Shown: positions 54,885 to 64,000, numbered from the stretch's first letter. The stretch: DNA of 64,000 nucleotides from Candidatus Gastranaerophilales bacterium (GCA_944325155.1 CALUYY010000010.1:1-64000); one strand, 5' to 3'. The notes: generated by a model not told the origin, from the letters alone. Numbers and translations are program-made.

Positions 54885-55520
54885 TTATTTATACCTTATT
54901 TTGCCCATTCTGTTTATCGGCCAGAAGATAAAAGCGGCATGACCTATAATGTTTTCTTTGGGTAAAAAGCCCCAAAATCTGCTGTCTTGACTGTTTCCTC
55001 TGTTATCTCCCATCATAAAATAATTATTTTCAGGTATGGTAAACGGTCCGCAATACATATCATCCCTGCATTCTATCCAGTCAAAAGTATCCAATATGTA
55101 AGGTTCGTTTTCTTTTTTATCATTTATATAAACAAAAAATTCATCACCTTCTTTTTTAATTTCAAATTTATCCCCCGGAGTTCCTATAATTCTTTTAATA
55201 TATGCTATATCTTTGCAAAAAATTCCCGTTAATCTTGTAAAAATAGACCATATATCATTTTTTAACTCTTCATCGGGCGGATAAAAAACGACAACATCGC
55301 CTCTTTTCGGTTCAACAAAAGGCTTTGTTATTTTCTCTACAAAAATTCTGTCGCCTTCAATCAGTGTCGGATACATTGAAGATGACGGAATCCATCTTAG
55401 TTCACCTATAAAAAATCTGATTAAAATAACCGCAACAAGTACAAAGACGATTGTTTCAATTATTTCTCTTATTGCCGATTTTGCGTTTTTATCAATTAAT
55501 TCTTCTTTGTCATCCGTCAT
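54885..55520 (-). CDS. lepB: Signal peptidase I
   Basis: Cleaves Sec signal peptides at the outer face of the membrane. One N-terminal anchor helix (about 20-38) is followed by the catalytic Ser48 in IPSSSMYPTL, Lys109 in AYIKRIIGTPGD, and GDNRGNSQDSRFWGFLP. At 211 aa it is a small single-anchor form. It is the last gene of the lipid A block, 4 bp after the prenyl synthase. Confidence 0.96.
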   Translation of the reverse strand: MTDDKEELIDKNAKSAIREIIETIVFVLVAVILIRFFIGELRWIPSSSMYPTLIEGDRIFVEKITKPFVEPKRGDVVVFYPPDEELKNDIWSIFTRLTGIFCKDIAYIKRIIGTPGDKFEIKKEGDEFFVYINDKKENEPYILDTFDWIECRDDMYCGPFTIPENNYFMMGDNRGNSQDSRFWGFLPKENIIGHAAFIFWPINRMGKIRYK

Positions 55521-55524
55521 AATT

Positions 55525-56394
55525 TTATCCTTTGAATAAGTCGATTAAAGAAAATAAATCTTTTTTTGCGCCTGAGTTCGGATAATCAATTAAAAATTCT
55601 TTTGTTTTAATAATTAAATCATCCAAAAACTTATTTGATTTTTGAATTATATCATAATCGTTTTTTGTTTTGGCGCCCAATATGACGGGAAGCGTAAAAA
55701 TTCCTTCCTGTATATCTTTTGAACATTTGCACTCATCTTTGTTTAAAAAATTATTCATATCGTCTTTAATTTGAAAACAAAGAGAAAAGCTTTCGCTGAA
55801 ATTAATTATATTTTTGTTTTCTTTCATTTCTTTTATCTTATATAAAGAGCTGATTGCGGATGTAAAAAGCGATGAAGTTTTTTCTTTTGATATTTTGATG
55901 TAATCTTCGATTGAAATTTTATTAAACCTTGTTAAAAGCGAATTAATCTCGCTTTTTGTCATGTCTTTTGTGGCATTTGAAATTATTTTATATACGCAAT
56001 CATTTTTGATATCGGATAAACATTCCATTGCGCAGGTTAATAAGTAATCTCCCGCCAAAACCGCAATTTTATCCCCTTTATTTATATGAATGCATTCCAT
56101 ATTTCTTCTTAAAACCGCATCATCCAAAATGTCATCATGAATTAAGCTTGCATTATGTATTAATTCAATTGAACAGATAAGATTGAAAATATCTTCATTT
56201 AATTCAATATTTTCTAATTCCGCAACAAGAAGAATAAATAAGGGTCTTAATCTTTTTGCATTTGAGAATAAAAATTTTTTATAATAAGAATTTAATTCGT
56301 TATGGCAGGAATTTAAAAGCGATAAAATTTTATTATCGACAACATTAAGTTCTTTTTCTTTTCTTTTTTTAACGGTAGTATAAATTTCATTCAT
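55525..56394 (-). CDS. Polyprenyl diphosphate synthase-like protein (divergent)
   Basis: Trans-isoprenyl synthase family, making farnesyl or longer prenyl diphosphates. The first Asp-rich motif is HDDILDDAVLRRN, with the basic pair after it. The second, LCFQIKDDMNNFL, has Asn in place of the final Asp of DDxxD. At 289 aa it is short and diverged from FPP synthase. It may be a long-chain synthase subunit or have altered activity. It sits between the M29 aminopeptidase and lepB on one transcript. Confidence 0.78.
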   Translation of the reverse strand: MNEIYTTVKKRKEKELNVVDNKILSLLNSCHNELNSYYKKFLFSNAKRLRPLFILLVAELENIELNEDIFNLICSIELIHNASLIHDDILDDAVLRRNMECIHINKGDKIAVLAGDYLLTCAMECLSDIKNDCVYKIISNATKDMTKSEINSLLTRFNKISIEDYIKISKEKTSSLFTSAISSLYKIKEMKENKNIINFSESFSLCFQIKDDMNNFLNKDECKCSKDIQEGIFTLPVILGAKTKNDYDIIQKSNKFLDDLIIKTKEFLIDYPNSGAKKDLFSLIDLFKG

Positions 56395-56396
56395 TT

Positions 56397-57500
56397 TTAT
56401 ATAACAAATCTGCCGTCTTTATAAATCAATTTATCGTCGGCATAAATACAGGAATTGTTTTTCATATTTTTTATAATATCCCAATGAAGTCCGGACACGT
56501 TTTTGCCGCCGGTTTCGGGGTATGAAGCACCAAGCGCCATATGAACGGAGCCGCCGATTTTCTCGTCAAAAAGAATATTGCCCGTAACGTTTTTAATTCT
56601 TTCGTTTGTGCCGATTGCAATTTCGCCTACCAGTCTTGAGCCTTCATCCATATTAAGCATTGAATTTAAAAAGTCTTCGCCTGTTTGGGCGCTTGCTTCA
56701 ATAACTCTGCCTTCTTTTAATTTAAGATGAATTTTATCCGCCTGATTTCCTCTGTATATTGCGGGAAAATCAAAATAAATTTCGCCTTCCGCTGAATCTT
56801 CAACGGGTGATGTAAAAATTTCGCCGTCGGGGAAATTATTAATCCCGTCGCATGAAATCCATAGCCTGTTTTCAACGCCAAACGTTATATCGGTTTTTTC
56901 GCCCGTTATGTGCAGTTTCTTTGTTCCGTTTAATTTTGAGACGATTCTTTTTTGTTCCTGTCCGATTTCAATCCATTTTTGAACGGGATTTTCCAAATCC
57001 AGATAACAGGAATTGATTAAAAATTCTTCGTATTCATCCAAAGACATTTTTGCTTCCTGGCTTAAGGCTTGTGTCGGAAAATCCGCTATAACCCAGTTTA
57101 ATTCTCCTTTTTCGGACCTTTTTAACATGGTCTGGGATAGTTCCCTTGTTGCTTTTGACCTTTTTGCCATTTTATCTGAATTTGCGTTTGCCATTGACTT
57201 AACGTTTAAGGGCGCTCCGATTGAAATTATTTTATCCGCTTTTTCAAATTCAATTTTTGACATTTCATCAATATAGTTTAACTGGTTATCATCTGCGTTT
57301 TTAATAAAAATTTCTGATAACGATTCAAAAGAACACCTTACAACGGGGTGTGCCCCGTTTTTTAAAACGGCTCTATAAATTTCTTTTATTAAAGGCTCTG
57401 CAAGATAGCTTTGCGTTTTTATTATAACCAAATCGTTCTTTTTAACTTTTGTTGAATAGTTAACAAGAACATCGGCGTATTTTTGATAAAAATTATTCAC
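56397..57500 (-). CDS. M29-family metallo-aminopeptidase
   Basis: A cytoplasmic aminopeptidase of the AmpS/PepS/AmpT type. Typical C-terminal motifs are PVEDSAEGEIYFDFPA, LVGEIAIGTNERIKNVTGNILFDEKIGGSVHMALGASYPETGG and SGLHWDIIKNM, with Glu/His metal ligands. I chose the GTG at 57500: it has AGAGGA close upstream, overlaps the lpxA stop by 8 bp, and the protein then begins VNNFYQKYADVLVNYS as in relatives. The longer frame to 57575 would lie inside lpxA. Confidence 0.85.
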   Translation of the reverse strand: MNNFYQKYADVLVNYSTKVKKNDLVIIKTQSYLAEPLIKEIYRAVLKNGAHPVVRCSFESLSEIFIKNADDNQLNYIDEMSKIEFEKADKIISIGAPLNVKSMANANSDKMAKRSKATRELSQTMLKRSEKGELNWVIADFPTQALSQEAKMSLDEYEEFLINSCYLDLENPVQKWIEIGQEQKRIVSKLNGTKKLHITGEKTDITFGVENRLWISCDGINNFPDGEIFTSPVEDSAEGEIYFDFPAIYRGNQADKIHLKLKEGRVIEASAQTGEDFLNSMLNMDEGSRLVGEIAIGTNERIKNVTGNILFDEKIGGSVHMALGASYPETGGKNVSGLHWDIIKNMKNNSCIYADDKLIYKDGRFVI

Positions 57501-58311
57501 AATCTTCCTCTTGTCTGTAAAATTCTTTGTTTGATTTAATGCAGACACCTCTTTTTGAAGTTTTGATAAATTCAATCATTTTATCAACATATTCATTTTT
57601 TTCAATTTCGTTTTGAATAACTTCAATTGCCTGTGTTGTATTATATTTGGGGCTTTTTAAAATCCTTATTGCCTGATGAATTGCATTAATTGAATCTTTG
57701 TCTATTCCTCTTCTTCTGAGCCCTATGGCATTAACCCCCATTGCAAGTGCGGGCGCACCTTCCGATTTTGAATAAGGAAGAATATCGAGCCTTGTTGCGG
57801 AAGCGCCCGAAATTATGGCTAAATCGCCTATTCTTACGTTTTGATGATAAACGCTCATTCCGCCAAGCCATGCGCCGTATCCCACATGGGTATGTCCGCC
57901 GATTGTTGCGGCATTTGCCATAATAACTTCATTGCCTAAAACACAGTTATGCGCAACGTGGGCGTAAGCCATAATCATACATTTATCGCCCAAAATAGTA
58001 TTATTTCCTTCGCCTGAAGCTCTGTTTACCGTTGCAAATTCTCTAATCCAGCAGTTTTTGCCGATTATAACACCCGTTTTTTCGCCTTTATACCCTAAAT
58101 CCTGCGGTTCGCCGCCAATTGAAGCATAGGGCGCTATTTTTGTATTTTCTCCGATTTTTGCAAATTCTATCGTTGCACCTGCACCTATTTTGACGCCGGA
58201 TAAAATTTCGACATCTTGCCCGATAACCGCATTGGGTCCGATTTCGACACCGGGTGCGATTTTTGCGCTTTTGTCAATTATTGCCGTCGGATGTATCGTC
58301 ATAATATTCAC
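57493..58311 (-). CDS. lpxA: UDP-N-acetylglucosamine acyltransferase
   Basis: First acyl transfer of lipid A synthesis. A left-handed beta-helix built from hexapeptide repeats (HPTAIIDKSAKIAPGVEIGPNAVIG onwards), with the catalytic His in the AYAHVAHNCVLGNEVIMANAATIGGHTHVGY region. The C-terminal helices end with CIKSNKEFYRQEEDCE. At 272 aa it is close to the family's 262. It follows fabZ by 6 bp in the usual order lpxD-lpxC-fabZ-lpxA. Confidence 0.97.
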   Translation of the reverse strand: MNIMTIHPTAIIDKSAKIAPGVEIGPNAVIGQDVEILSGVKIGAGATIEFAKIGENTKIAPYASIGGEPQDLGYKGEKTGVIIGKNCWIREFATVNRASGEGNNTILGDKCMIMAYAHVAHNCVLGNEVIMANAATIGGHTHVGYGAWLGGMSVYHQNVRIGDLAIISGASATRLDILPYSKSEGAPALAMGVNAIGLRRRGIDKDSINAIHQAIRILKSPKYNTTQAIEVIQNEIEKNEYVDKMIEFIKTSKRGVCIKSNKEFYRQEEDCE

Positions 58312-58317
58312 AACTTT

Positions 58318-58767
58318 CTATTTTAATGCTATCGTAATTTCCGCTTCTATACAAAGTTTGCCGTCAACATAGCCTTTGCCCGTGCATTTTGCAATCGGTC
58401 CTTTAACTTTTGTCATATAAACTTCCATATCAAATCTGTCTCCCGGGCGCACGATATTTTTAAATCTTACGTTGTCAACACCTGCAAATAATGCAAGTTT
58501 TCCTTTGTACTGTTCCATTGTAAGTAAAATAGGGGCTGCTGTCTGCGCAAGCGCTTCAATTTGAAGAACCCCGGGCATTATCGGGTTATTCGGGAAATGT
58601 CCGTTAAAAAACATTTCGTTTGCGGTTAAATTCTTATATCCTTTTGAATATTCGTTAGGGACACATTCGGTTATTCTGTCTACCAATAAAAACGGGTATC
58701 TGTGCGGAATTAAATTCATAATTTCCACAATATCGAGTGAAATCGGTTTTGTTTGAACTTCTGTCAT
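58318..58767 (-). CDS. fabZ: 3-hydroxyacyl-ACP dehydratase
   Basis: Dehydrates 3-hydroxyacyl-ACP in fatty acid synthesis. A hot-dog fold with IPHRYPFLLVDRITE, NGHFPNNPIMPGVLQIEALAQ holding the catalytic His and Glu, and GVDNVRFKNIVRPGD. 149 aa, usual length. AAAGGAG is the ribosome site. Its place between lpxC and lpxA is the common arrangement, where 3-hydroxyacyl-ACP is shared with lipid A synthesis. Confidence 0.97.
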   Translation of the reverse strand: MTEVQTKPISLDIVEIMNLIPHRYPFLLVDRITECVPNEYSKGYKNLTANEMFFNGHFPNNPIMPGVLQIEALAQTAAPILLTMEQYKGKLALFAGVDNVRFKNIVRPGDRFDMEVYMTKVKGPIAKCTGKGYVDGKLCIEAEITIALK

Positions 58768-58768
58768 T

Positions 58769-59596
58769 TTATATCTCCTTTAGTAATTGTGCTCTGACAG
58801 CCTGTGCAGTTTGAATGTGATAGCCGTGTCCCGCTTCAATTGCAATAATTTTTGCATTTAATTTTAGAGGGTTAAACCCCGTTAAATATAAATCTCCGAT
58901 TATATCAAGAATTTTATGCTTAACGGGTTCAAATTTGCTCCTTAAATCCGTTGTATATCCATCCCCGGTTAATCCTACGGTGTTATCATAGGTAACACCC
59001 AGTGAAATTCCCATTTTTTGATAAGTTTCAAGGTCCTTTAAATATCCGAATGTTCTTGCTTCGATTATTTCATCCAAATTGACATCAGGATCCAATGTTA
59101 CCCATCTTTGCGCCAAATCCGGATGATTAAAATTAACCGCATAGGTAATTGTTGTTTTATCCGACGGAATTAAAACGATTGAACTTTTTCCCGCATTAAA
59201 TATAACGGGGGATACAAGTTTTTTAACTTCGTCGCTTTCACCCTCAAATCCCGCTTTTTTAAATTCTTCTGCCCAGACTTTTGCGCTTCCGTCCGTTATC
59301 GGGGTTTCAAACCCTTCCGACTTAACCCTGACATCAAGGGCATCAATTCCAAATGCCGCACATGAAGCCATAAAATGTTCCACAAGGGCGATTTTTGCCT
59401 TTGCACCGTTTTTAATGTCCGCAAGAACGACAAAATGCTCCGTTGACACAACATTATTAATGTCTGCTTCTATGATACTGTCTTGAATGTGAAATCTTAT
59501 CCCTTTTTTATCCGAAGGGTTAACTTCAAATATTGCGGGCTTATTATACATAAGCCCTCTGCCTTCTAAAGTAAAACTAGATTTTAGCGTCCTCAT
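58769..59596 (-). CDS. lpxC: UDP-3-O-acyl-N-acetylglucosamine deacetylase
   Basis: Zinc-dependent committed step of lipid A synthesis. The first zinc His is in [17 protein letters not shown], and the other ligands in [17 protein letters not shown]. The late [16 protein letters not shown] carries the catalytic His. At 275 aa it is shorter than the E. coli enzyme (305) and close to the Aquifex form. Its start overlaps the lpxD end by 20 bp, and fabZ follows 1 bp after its stop. Confidence 0.95.
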   Translation of the reverse strand: MRTLKSSFTLEGRGLMYNKPAIFEVNPSDKKGIRFHIQDSIIEADINNVVSTEHFVVLADIKNGAKAKIALVEHFMASCAAFGIDALDVRVKSEGFETPITDGSAKVWAEEFKKAGFEGESDEVKKLVSPVIFNAGKSSIVLIPSDKTTITYAVNFNHPDLAQRWVTLDPDVNLDEIIEARTFGYLKDLETYQKMGISLGVTYDNTVGLTGDGYTTDLRSKFEPVKHKILDIIGDLYLTGFNPLKLNAKIIAIEAGHGYHIQTAQAVRAQLLKEI

Positions 59597-60686
59597 TTAA
59601 AAATTTCTCGTAATCTTCCAATAAATGCTGGTATTTTTTGTATTTTTGAACCATAACTTCTGCTTCCGCAAGGTATTTCATGCGTTTTATGAAATCTTTT
59701 CTCGGCACCGCAGGTGCGCCCATAATAACGCTTTTTGCGCCGAAAGATTTTGTAACGCCCGCTTTTGCAAGAACAATTGAATCATCGCCGATTGATGTAT
59801 GGTCTTTTAAGCCCGCCTGACCCGCAATTACTACTCTGTCGCCGATTGTACAGCTTCCGGCTATACCTACCTGCGATACTATCATGCAGGCACGCCCGAT
59901 TTTACAGTTGTGCCCTATCATAACAAGGTCATCAATTTTTGTCTGTGCACCTATTGTGGTGTTTTCAATGGTACCTCTGTCAATTGCCGTATTTGCGCCG
60001 ATTTCAACATCATCTTCAATTAAAACGGAACCTAATGACGGAATTTTGTATACTTTCTGGTTTTCTTTTCCGCCCGTTATGGAGCCTTCTTTTCTTGCGG
60101 TTTCAATGTTATCGGGAGTTTCCGTTACAAAGCTGAAACCGTCTGCGCCTATGCTTGCGCCGTGGTGTAATATACATCTGTTTTTAATTATTACAAAATC
60201 ACCGATGTTAACGCCGGGGTGAATTAAACAATCATCCCCGAGTTTTGCAAATTTTCCGATATAAATATTTGCCAAAAGTTTTGTATTATCGCCGATTTCA
60301 GCCCCTCTTGAAATAACAACGTTAGGACCGATTGAAACATTTTTCCCCAGTTTTGCTTCGGGGTGAATAACTGCCGTAGGGTGAATTCCGTTATAAAAAT
60401 CGGGGCCTTCGTAAAAAACATTTAACAATGTCATCATTGCAAGTCTCGGGCGTTCAACTTCAATTGTTGAAATATTCGGTATATTAACACCCAAAGGAAC
60501 AAGGGCGCATTTTGCTTTTGTTGAAGCTAAATCCTCAATTTCTTTTTCGCCGAGTGCAAGCGCAAGCGTATTTTCATCCGCTAAAACGGGCGGTGCCACT
60601 TTATTTATTTCGGCATCCGATACCTTGGTTAAAATGCCTTTAACCAGTTGTGATAATTCTTCCAATTTGAATTGTTTACCGCTCAC
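59577..60686 (-). CDS. lpxD: UDP-3-O-(3-hydroxyacyl)glucosamine N-acyltransferase
   Basis: Adds the second acyl chain in lipid A synthesis. The N-terminal uridine-binding domain (about 1-100) is followed by hexapeptide repeats ([33 protein letters not shown]) with the catalytic His in [10 protein letters not shown]. At 369 aa it is slightly longer than E. coli LpxD. The start is a GTG with GGAGG seven bases upstream. Its last codons overlap lpxC. Confidence 0.95.
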   Translation of the reverse strand: MSGKQFKLEELSQLVKGILTKVSDAEINKVAPPVLADENTLALALGEKEIEDLASTKAKCALVPLGVNIPNISTIEVERPRLAMMTLLNVFYEGPDFYNGIHPTAVIHPEAKLGKNVSIGPNVVISRGAEIGDNTKLLANIYIGKFAKLGDDCLIHPGVNIGDFVIIKNRCILHHGASIGADGFSFVTETPDNIETARKEGSITGGKENQKVYKIPSLGSVLIEDDVEIGANTAIDRGTIENTTIGAQTKIDDLVMIGHNCKIGRACMIVSQVGIAGSCTIGDRVVIAGQAGLKDHTSIGDDSIVLAKAGVTKSFGAKSVIMGAPAVPRKDFIKRMKYLAEAEVMVQKYKKYQHLLEDYEKFLNEDAKI

Positions 60687-60727
60687 GTTGCTTCCTCCCT
60701 CAAAAATCTATATTTATTGTATTACAT

Positions 60728-61192
60728 TTATTTTATTTTGTCGATTATTTTTGTTGTGGATTTGCCTTCCACAAGCTTAATAAATTCTACTCTGCCGCCG
60801 TTTTTTATCACGGTATCTGCTTCGGGAAGCGTTTCAATCGTATAATCGGCGCCTTTTGTATATATATCGGGCTTTATTTTATCCAAAAGTTTTACGGGCG
60901 TTGTTTCATTGAATACTATAATATAATTAACATTTTCTAATGCCGATAATACTTCGGTTCTGTCTTGTTCATTATTTATCGGACGGCTTTCGCCTTTAAT
61001 TTTTTTGATTGAACTGTCTGAATTTAAGCCGACAATTAAGACATCGCCTTTGCTTTTGCTTTCTTTTAAGTATCTCACATGTCCCGCATGCAAAATATCA
61101 AAACATCCGTTTGTAAAAACAATTGTTTTGTTTTCGCTTCTTAATTTTTTAATAAGCGCATTGATTTCATCTTCTTTTACTAATTTTTCCAA
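60728..61192 (-). CDS. rfaE2: D-glycero-beta-D-manno-heptose 1-phosphate adenylyltransferase
   Basis: Makes ADP-heptose from heptose 1-phosphate, for the inner core of lipopolysaccharide. A nucleotidyltransferase fold with VFTNGCFDILHAGHVRYL (the HxGH motif), VGLNSDSSIKKIKGESRPINNEQDR and the end KSTTKII. At 154 aa it is the separate adenylyltransferase domain, not fused to a kinase as in E. coli HldE. The partner kinase is not in the window. It lies 41 bp before lpxD. Confidence 0.92.
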   Translation of the reverse strand: MEKLVKEDEINALIKKLRSENKTIVFTNGCFDILHAGHVRYLKESKSKGDVLIVGLNSDSSIKKIKGESRPINNEQDRTEVLSALENVNYIIVFNETTPVKLLDKIKPDIYTKGADYTIETLPEADTVIKNGGRVEFIKLVEGKSTTKIIDKIK

Positions 61193-61221
61193 ACCTAAAA
61201 CACCTCTTTTATTTTAGATTA

Positions 61222-61255
61222 TAAAAGCCGTCTTTTATTGTCAAGACGGCTTTTA
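61222..61255. terminator. Intrinsic terminator between ppiC-like gene and rfaE2
   Basis: TAAAAGCCGTCTT and AAGACGGCTTTTA form a 13-bp stem with an 8-base loop and A/T flanks on both sides. Confidence 0.85.
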
Positions 61256-61275
61256 AATTTTAATTTTAAAATGTC

Positions 61276-62418
61276 TTACTTTTTATCCGTCTTTTTTGTA
61301 TCGGAGGGTTTATCTTCAAGAATTTTTTGCTGTTCGATTGCTTTTTCTTTTATTTTGTTTTGGATATTTTTAAGGTCATAATTTTCATCCACAAATTCGA
61401 CTTTTGCGCTTGCTTTAAGACCGTCCAGAAGACTTGTTAAGACATCAATTTTTTTCTTTTGTTCAAGATAAGCCTGAATTTCGTTTTTCATTTTTTCAAA
61501 CGGCTGAATTCCGGCCGCAGCTTTATCGGTTACGATAATAATATGATTTCCGTAATCCGTTACCACAATATCCGATACCGTTCCCGGTTTAAGATTAAAT
61601 GCAGCGTCCGCAAAGGGTTTTACCATATCTTTTCTTGTAAAGAAGCCTAAATCTCCGCCCTTAAGAGCCGAAACTTTGTCGTCTGAATATTGTTTTGCAA
61701 GTGCGGCAAAATTTTCGGGGTTTGCTTTTACTTTGTTTAAAACTTCTTTTGTAAAATTCATTTTGTTATCAACGGCTTCTTTTGTCTTTTTGTCAATTTC
61801 ATCTGATGTGAGTTCGCCTTTTTTATCCTGGGCGATAATTTCCTGTTTTATTTGAGCGGGGTTAACCTGAATTAAAATGTGTGAAGCTCTGACACGTTCG
61901 GGATAGTTAAACGAAGCTATGTTTTTATTATAAAAATCTTTAACTTCTTTTTCGCTTACTTTCGTACTTTGGGTAGCTTCAATTAATTTATCGATTTTAA
62001 TTTCATTTTCGATATCTTTATCAAATTGTTTTTCCGAAATGTTATTTCTTTTTAAAAGTTCTTCAACTTTTTCTTCTGAACCGATTTTTTCCGCAATTTC
62101 ATTTTTTCTTGCCTGAATTTCATCTTCGGTTACTTCGATTTTTCTTTTTTCAACTTCCTGATTAATTATTTCTTTTAAAATAAGTTCGTTTACTATTCTG
62201 TCTTTTAACATTAAGCTCATAATGCTGTCTTCATCTTTTAGGAAGCCTGAAAACTGCTTATACTGCGGGCTTGAAATTTCTCTGTCGTAAATTTCTTCAT
62301 AGCTGCTTTTTGTAATAGGTTCGCCGTTTACTTTGATAATTGCGCTTTTATCAATATTGCAGCCGGTAAGAGCCGCAAGAACAAAAACGCCGGATAATAA
62401 AACTTTTGATAATTTCAT
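61276..62418 (-). CDS. PpiC-type peptidyl-prolyl isomerase lipoprotein
   Basis: A folding chaperone of the SurA/PrsA type. The lipobox LTGC after a hydrophobic signal (MKLSKVLLSGVFVLAALTGC) marks a lipoprotein. A charged helical chaperone domain follows (residues about 25-170), then a parvulin domain (VRASHILIQVNPAQI, GGDLGFFTRKDMVKPFADAAFNLKPGTVSDIV). The end is rich in Lys and Asp. The ribosome site AAAGGGGAG is strong. It lies 12 bp after mfd. Confidence 0.9.
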   Translation of the reverse strand: MKLSKVLLSGVFVLAALTGCNIDKSAIIKVNGEPITKSSYEEIYDREISSPQYKQFSGFLKDEDSIMSLMLKDRIVNELILKEIINQEVEKRKIEVTEDEIQARKNEIAEKIGSEEKVEELLKRNNISEKQFDKDIENEIKIDKLIEATQSTKVSEKEVKDFYNKNIASFNYPERVRASHILIQVNPAQIKQEIIAQDKKGELTSDEIDKKTKEAVDNKMNFTKEVLNKVKANPENFAALAKQYSDDKVSALKGGDLGFFTRKDMVKPFADAAFNLKPGTVSDIVVTDYGNHIIIVTDKAAAGIQPFEKMKNEIQAYLEQKKKIDVLTSLLDGLKASAKVEFVDENYDLKNIQNKIKEKAIEQQKILEDKPSDTKKTDKK

Positions 62419-62430
62419 ATAATCTCCCCT

Positions 62431-64000
62431 TTAATTTGTTTTCTTAAATTCTAATACTATCTTGGATATATGATAAAACAAATCGGACAATATGTTAAAT
62501 ATTTCATTAAAATTGAGGTAGTCCGTTTTCATTAACAATATCCCTTTTACCTTATCCATGGATTTTTGAGGCTTTGTCCAGTTAAAATATTTTGTAATAT
62601 TAATTGAAGTTTTATTTCTTATTATATTCCACTCCTGCATGGTATAGGGCGTATAAATTCTTATATTATTCCCCGTGTCTTGGATTTGGGTTATATGAAT
62701 GTTTGTGCCCAAAAGTCTTATTTTTATTAATTTAAACAAATTTTCAACCGATTCTGGCAGCTTTGAGAACCTGTCCCTGAAACCGGCCTGAATTGTTTCA
62801 AGCTCATCAAGCGTTTTGATTTCGGCAAGTTTTTTATATTCAAGCATTTTTTGTTCGTATGAACCCACCCAGTCATCCGGAATAAATGCGTTTGTTCTTA
62901 TATCAACAAGGCAGGGGTCAAATTTTTCCGTTTTTTCTTTAACGGGTTCTTTTTCCTGTTTAATTTCTTCGATACATTCTTCCAAAAGCATACAATACGT
63001 GTCAAAACCGACATTTACCATATGCCCGTGCTGTTTTGCACCCAAGATATTACCGACCCCTCTTATTTCGATATCTCTCATTGCAATTTGATACCCCGAG
63101 CCTAATGAAGTAAACTCCCTAATCGCTTTTAATCTTTTAATCGCTTCTTCGTTTAGTTCTTTCGATTGTTTATAAAAACAATAGCAATATGCTTGTCTGT
63201 CAGACCTTCCGACCCTTCCTCTCAATTGATAAAGCTGCGCAAGCCCGAATCTGTCGGAATCGTTTACTATTATTGTATTTGTGTTTGGTATATCAAGCCC
63301 CGATTCAACAATTGTGGTTGAAACAAGAATATCGTATTCTTTGTTTAAGAAATCAAACATTATTTTTTCAAGTTCTTTTTCATGCATTTGTCCGTGAGCT
63401 ATTGCAACTTTTGCATTCGGAATAAGCTCTTGAATATATTTTCCCATTCTTGCGATATTTTCTACCCTGTTATGAATAAAATAAACCTGCCCGTCCCTTT
63501 GAAGTTCATGGTTAATTGCGTTTTTTAAGTATCCTTCATTAAATTCTCCGACATAAGTTTTAACGGGAAGCCTGTTTTTGGGAGGCGTATTTATAACGGA
63601 TAAATCCTTTAGTCCGGATAATGCCATATTAAGCGTTCTTGGTATCGGGGTTGCCGACATTGATAAAATATCTATGTTTTCTTTATAATTTTTCAATTTT
63701 TCTTTGTGGTTGACACCGAATTTATGTTCTTCATCTATTACAAGCAGACCCAAATTTTTATATTCAATATCGGATAAAAGCCCGTGGGTTCCTATAACAA
63801 CATCGCATGAACCTTCTTTGAGCATTTTTATCGTTTCTTTTCTTTCTTTCGGAGTTTTGAACCTTGAAATTAACTGAACGTTAATTGAAAAAGGTTTAAA
63901 CCTCTCGGTTACGGTTCTGTAATGCTGAAGCGCCAGAATTGTTGTCGGCGCAATCATTGCCGCCTGATATCCGCTCATAACCGCTTTAAAAATTGCCCTT
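62431..64000 (-). CDS. mfd: Transcription-repair coupling factor, C-terminal part (5' partial)
   Basis: The frame remains open to base 64000 (its first visible residues read RAIFKAVMSGYQ), so only the 3' part of mfd is seen, and the ATG at 63978 is internal. Helicase motifs include APTTILALQHY, VIDEEHKFG, STTIVESGLDIPNTN and DRFGLAQLYQLRGRVGRSDR. The TRCF domain follows (GVGNILGAKQHGHMVNVGFD). It rescues stalled RNA polymerase and recruits UvrA. It is followed by the ppiC-like lipoprotein gene. Confidence 0.97.
   Translation of the reverse strand, partial: RAIFKAVMSGYQAAMIAPTTILALQHYRTVTERFKPFSINVQLISRFKTPKERKETIKMLKEGSCDVVIGTHGLLSDIEYKNLGLLVIDEEHKFGVNHKEKLKNYKENIDILSMSATPIPRTLNMALSGLKDLSVINTPPKNRLPVKTYVGEFNEGYLKNAINHELQRDGQVYFIHNRVENIARMGKYIQELIPNAKVAIAHGQMHEKELEKIMFDFLNKEYDILVSTTIVESGLDIPNTNTIIVNDSDRFGLAQLYQLRGRVGRSDRQAYCYCFYKQSKELNEEAIKRLKAIREFTSLGSGYQIAMRDIEIRGVGNILGAKQHGHMVNVGFDTYCMLLEECIEEIKQEKEPVKEKTEKFDPCLVDIRTNAFIPDDWVGSYEQKMLEYKKLAEIKTLDELETIQAGFRDRFSKLPESVENLFKLIKIRLLGTNIHITQIQDTGNNIRIYTPYTMQEWNIIRNKTSINITKYFNWTKPQKSMDKVKGILLMKTDYLNFNEIFNILSDLFYHISKIVLEFKKTN

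Noticed and set aside
1-64000. Prophage, integrative element or defence island
   Set aside because: No integrase, transposase, phage structural, restriction or toxin-antitoxin genes were recognised.

Overview
The window is low-GC bacterial DNA, densely coded on both strands. It holds about 53 protein genes and two tRNA genes. The cell wall is Gram-negative: there is a lipid A block (lpxD-lpxC-fabZ-lpxA), a heptose-1-phosphate adenylyltransferase, a tripartite RND efflux system, two TolC-like proteins, a periplasmic-type PpiC lipoprotein and signal peptidase I. A 532-residue AAA+/R3H protein resembling cyanobacterial Ycf45, together with several short proteins with Asn/Ser/Gly-rich N-termini and no Sec signal, suggests a non-photosynthetic relative of Cyanobacteria (Vampirovibrionia/Melainabacteria, Gastranaerophilales-like, probably from gut). 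That placement is inference from gene content; no rRNA is present to confirm it.

Layout. 1-8.5 kb: the end of an internally duplicated membrane protein, an amino-acid:cation symporter, a methyltransferase-like membrane protein, tRNA-Phe embedded in two tandem repeat arrays, two coupled zinc dehydrogenases, a pilin-like miniprotein, a GlcF-like Fe-S protein and a PiT-like permease. 8.5-20.3 kb: a histidine-kinase-like protein lacking its phosphoacceptor, an ABC ATPase, an EF-hand protein, an RND adaptor-pump-TolC operon and uvrB. 20.3-26.8 kb: a run rich in small or uncharacterised genes (Bax inhibitor-1 family, HD hydrolase, a repeat-containing 97-aa protein, a 48-aa membrane peptide, a U32 peptidase and secreted or unknown proteins). 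26.8-36.4 kb: metK, aspS, an unknown protein, nagZ-like, TolC-like and valS. 36.4-44.9 kb: tRNA-Lys with an unusual leader, a double-domain glycosyltransferase, transketolase, a TPR-glycosyltransferase, deoB and a basic amino-acid decarboxylase. 44.9-54.8 kb: ligA, a SIMPL protein, an HhH protein, ffh, a ChbG-like deacetylase, a LOG-family protein, a TPR/beta-propeller protein, tsaD and the Ycf45-like ATPase. 54.9-64 kb: one long minus-strand block from the 3' part of mfd through ppiC, rfaE2, lpxD, lpxC, fabZ, lpxA, an M29 aminopeptidase, a polyprenyl synthase and lepB.

The most unusual structure is at the two tRNA genes. Both have a sigma70-like promoter well upstream and a long leader. Each leader carries a partial copy of the tRNA 5' end and a segment complementary to the tRNA D-arm, and the two leaders are recognisably related. 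At tRNA-Phe the leader unit is tandemly repeated (93 bp), and a second 127-bp tandem repeat carrying the tRNA 3' end lies downstream. No integrase, transposase, CRISPR array or defence system is visible. Most of the rest is ordinary housekeeping. Smaller points of interest are the kinase-like pseudoenzyme, the EESAG-repeat protein with its neighbouring hairpin-led peptide gene, and several short genes in the gaps between longer ones.
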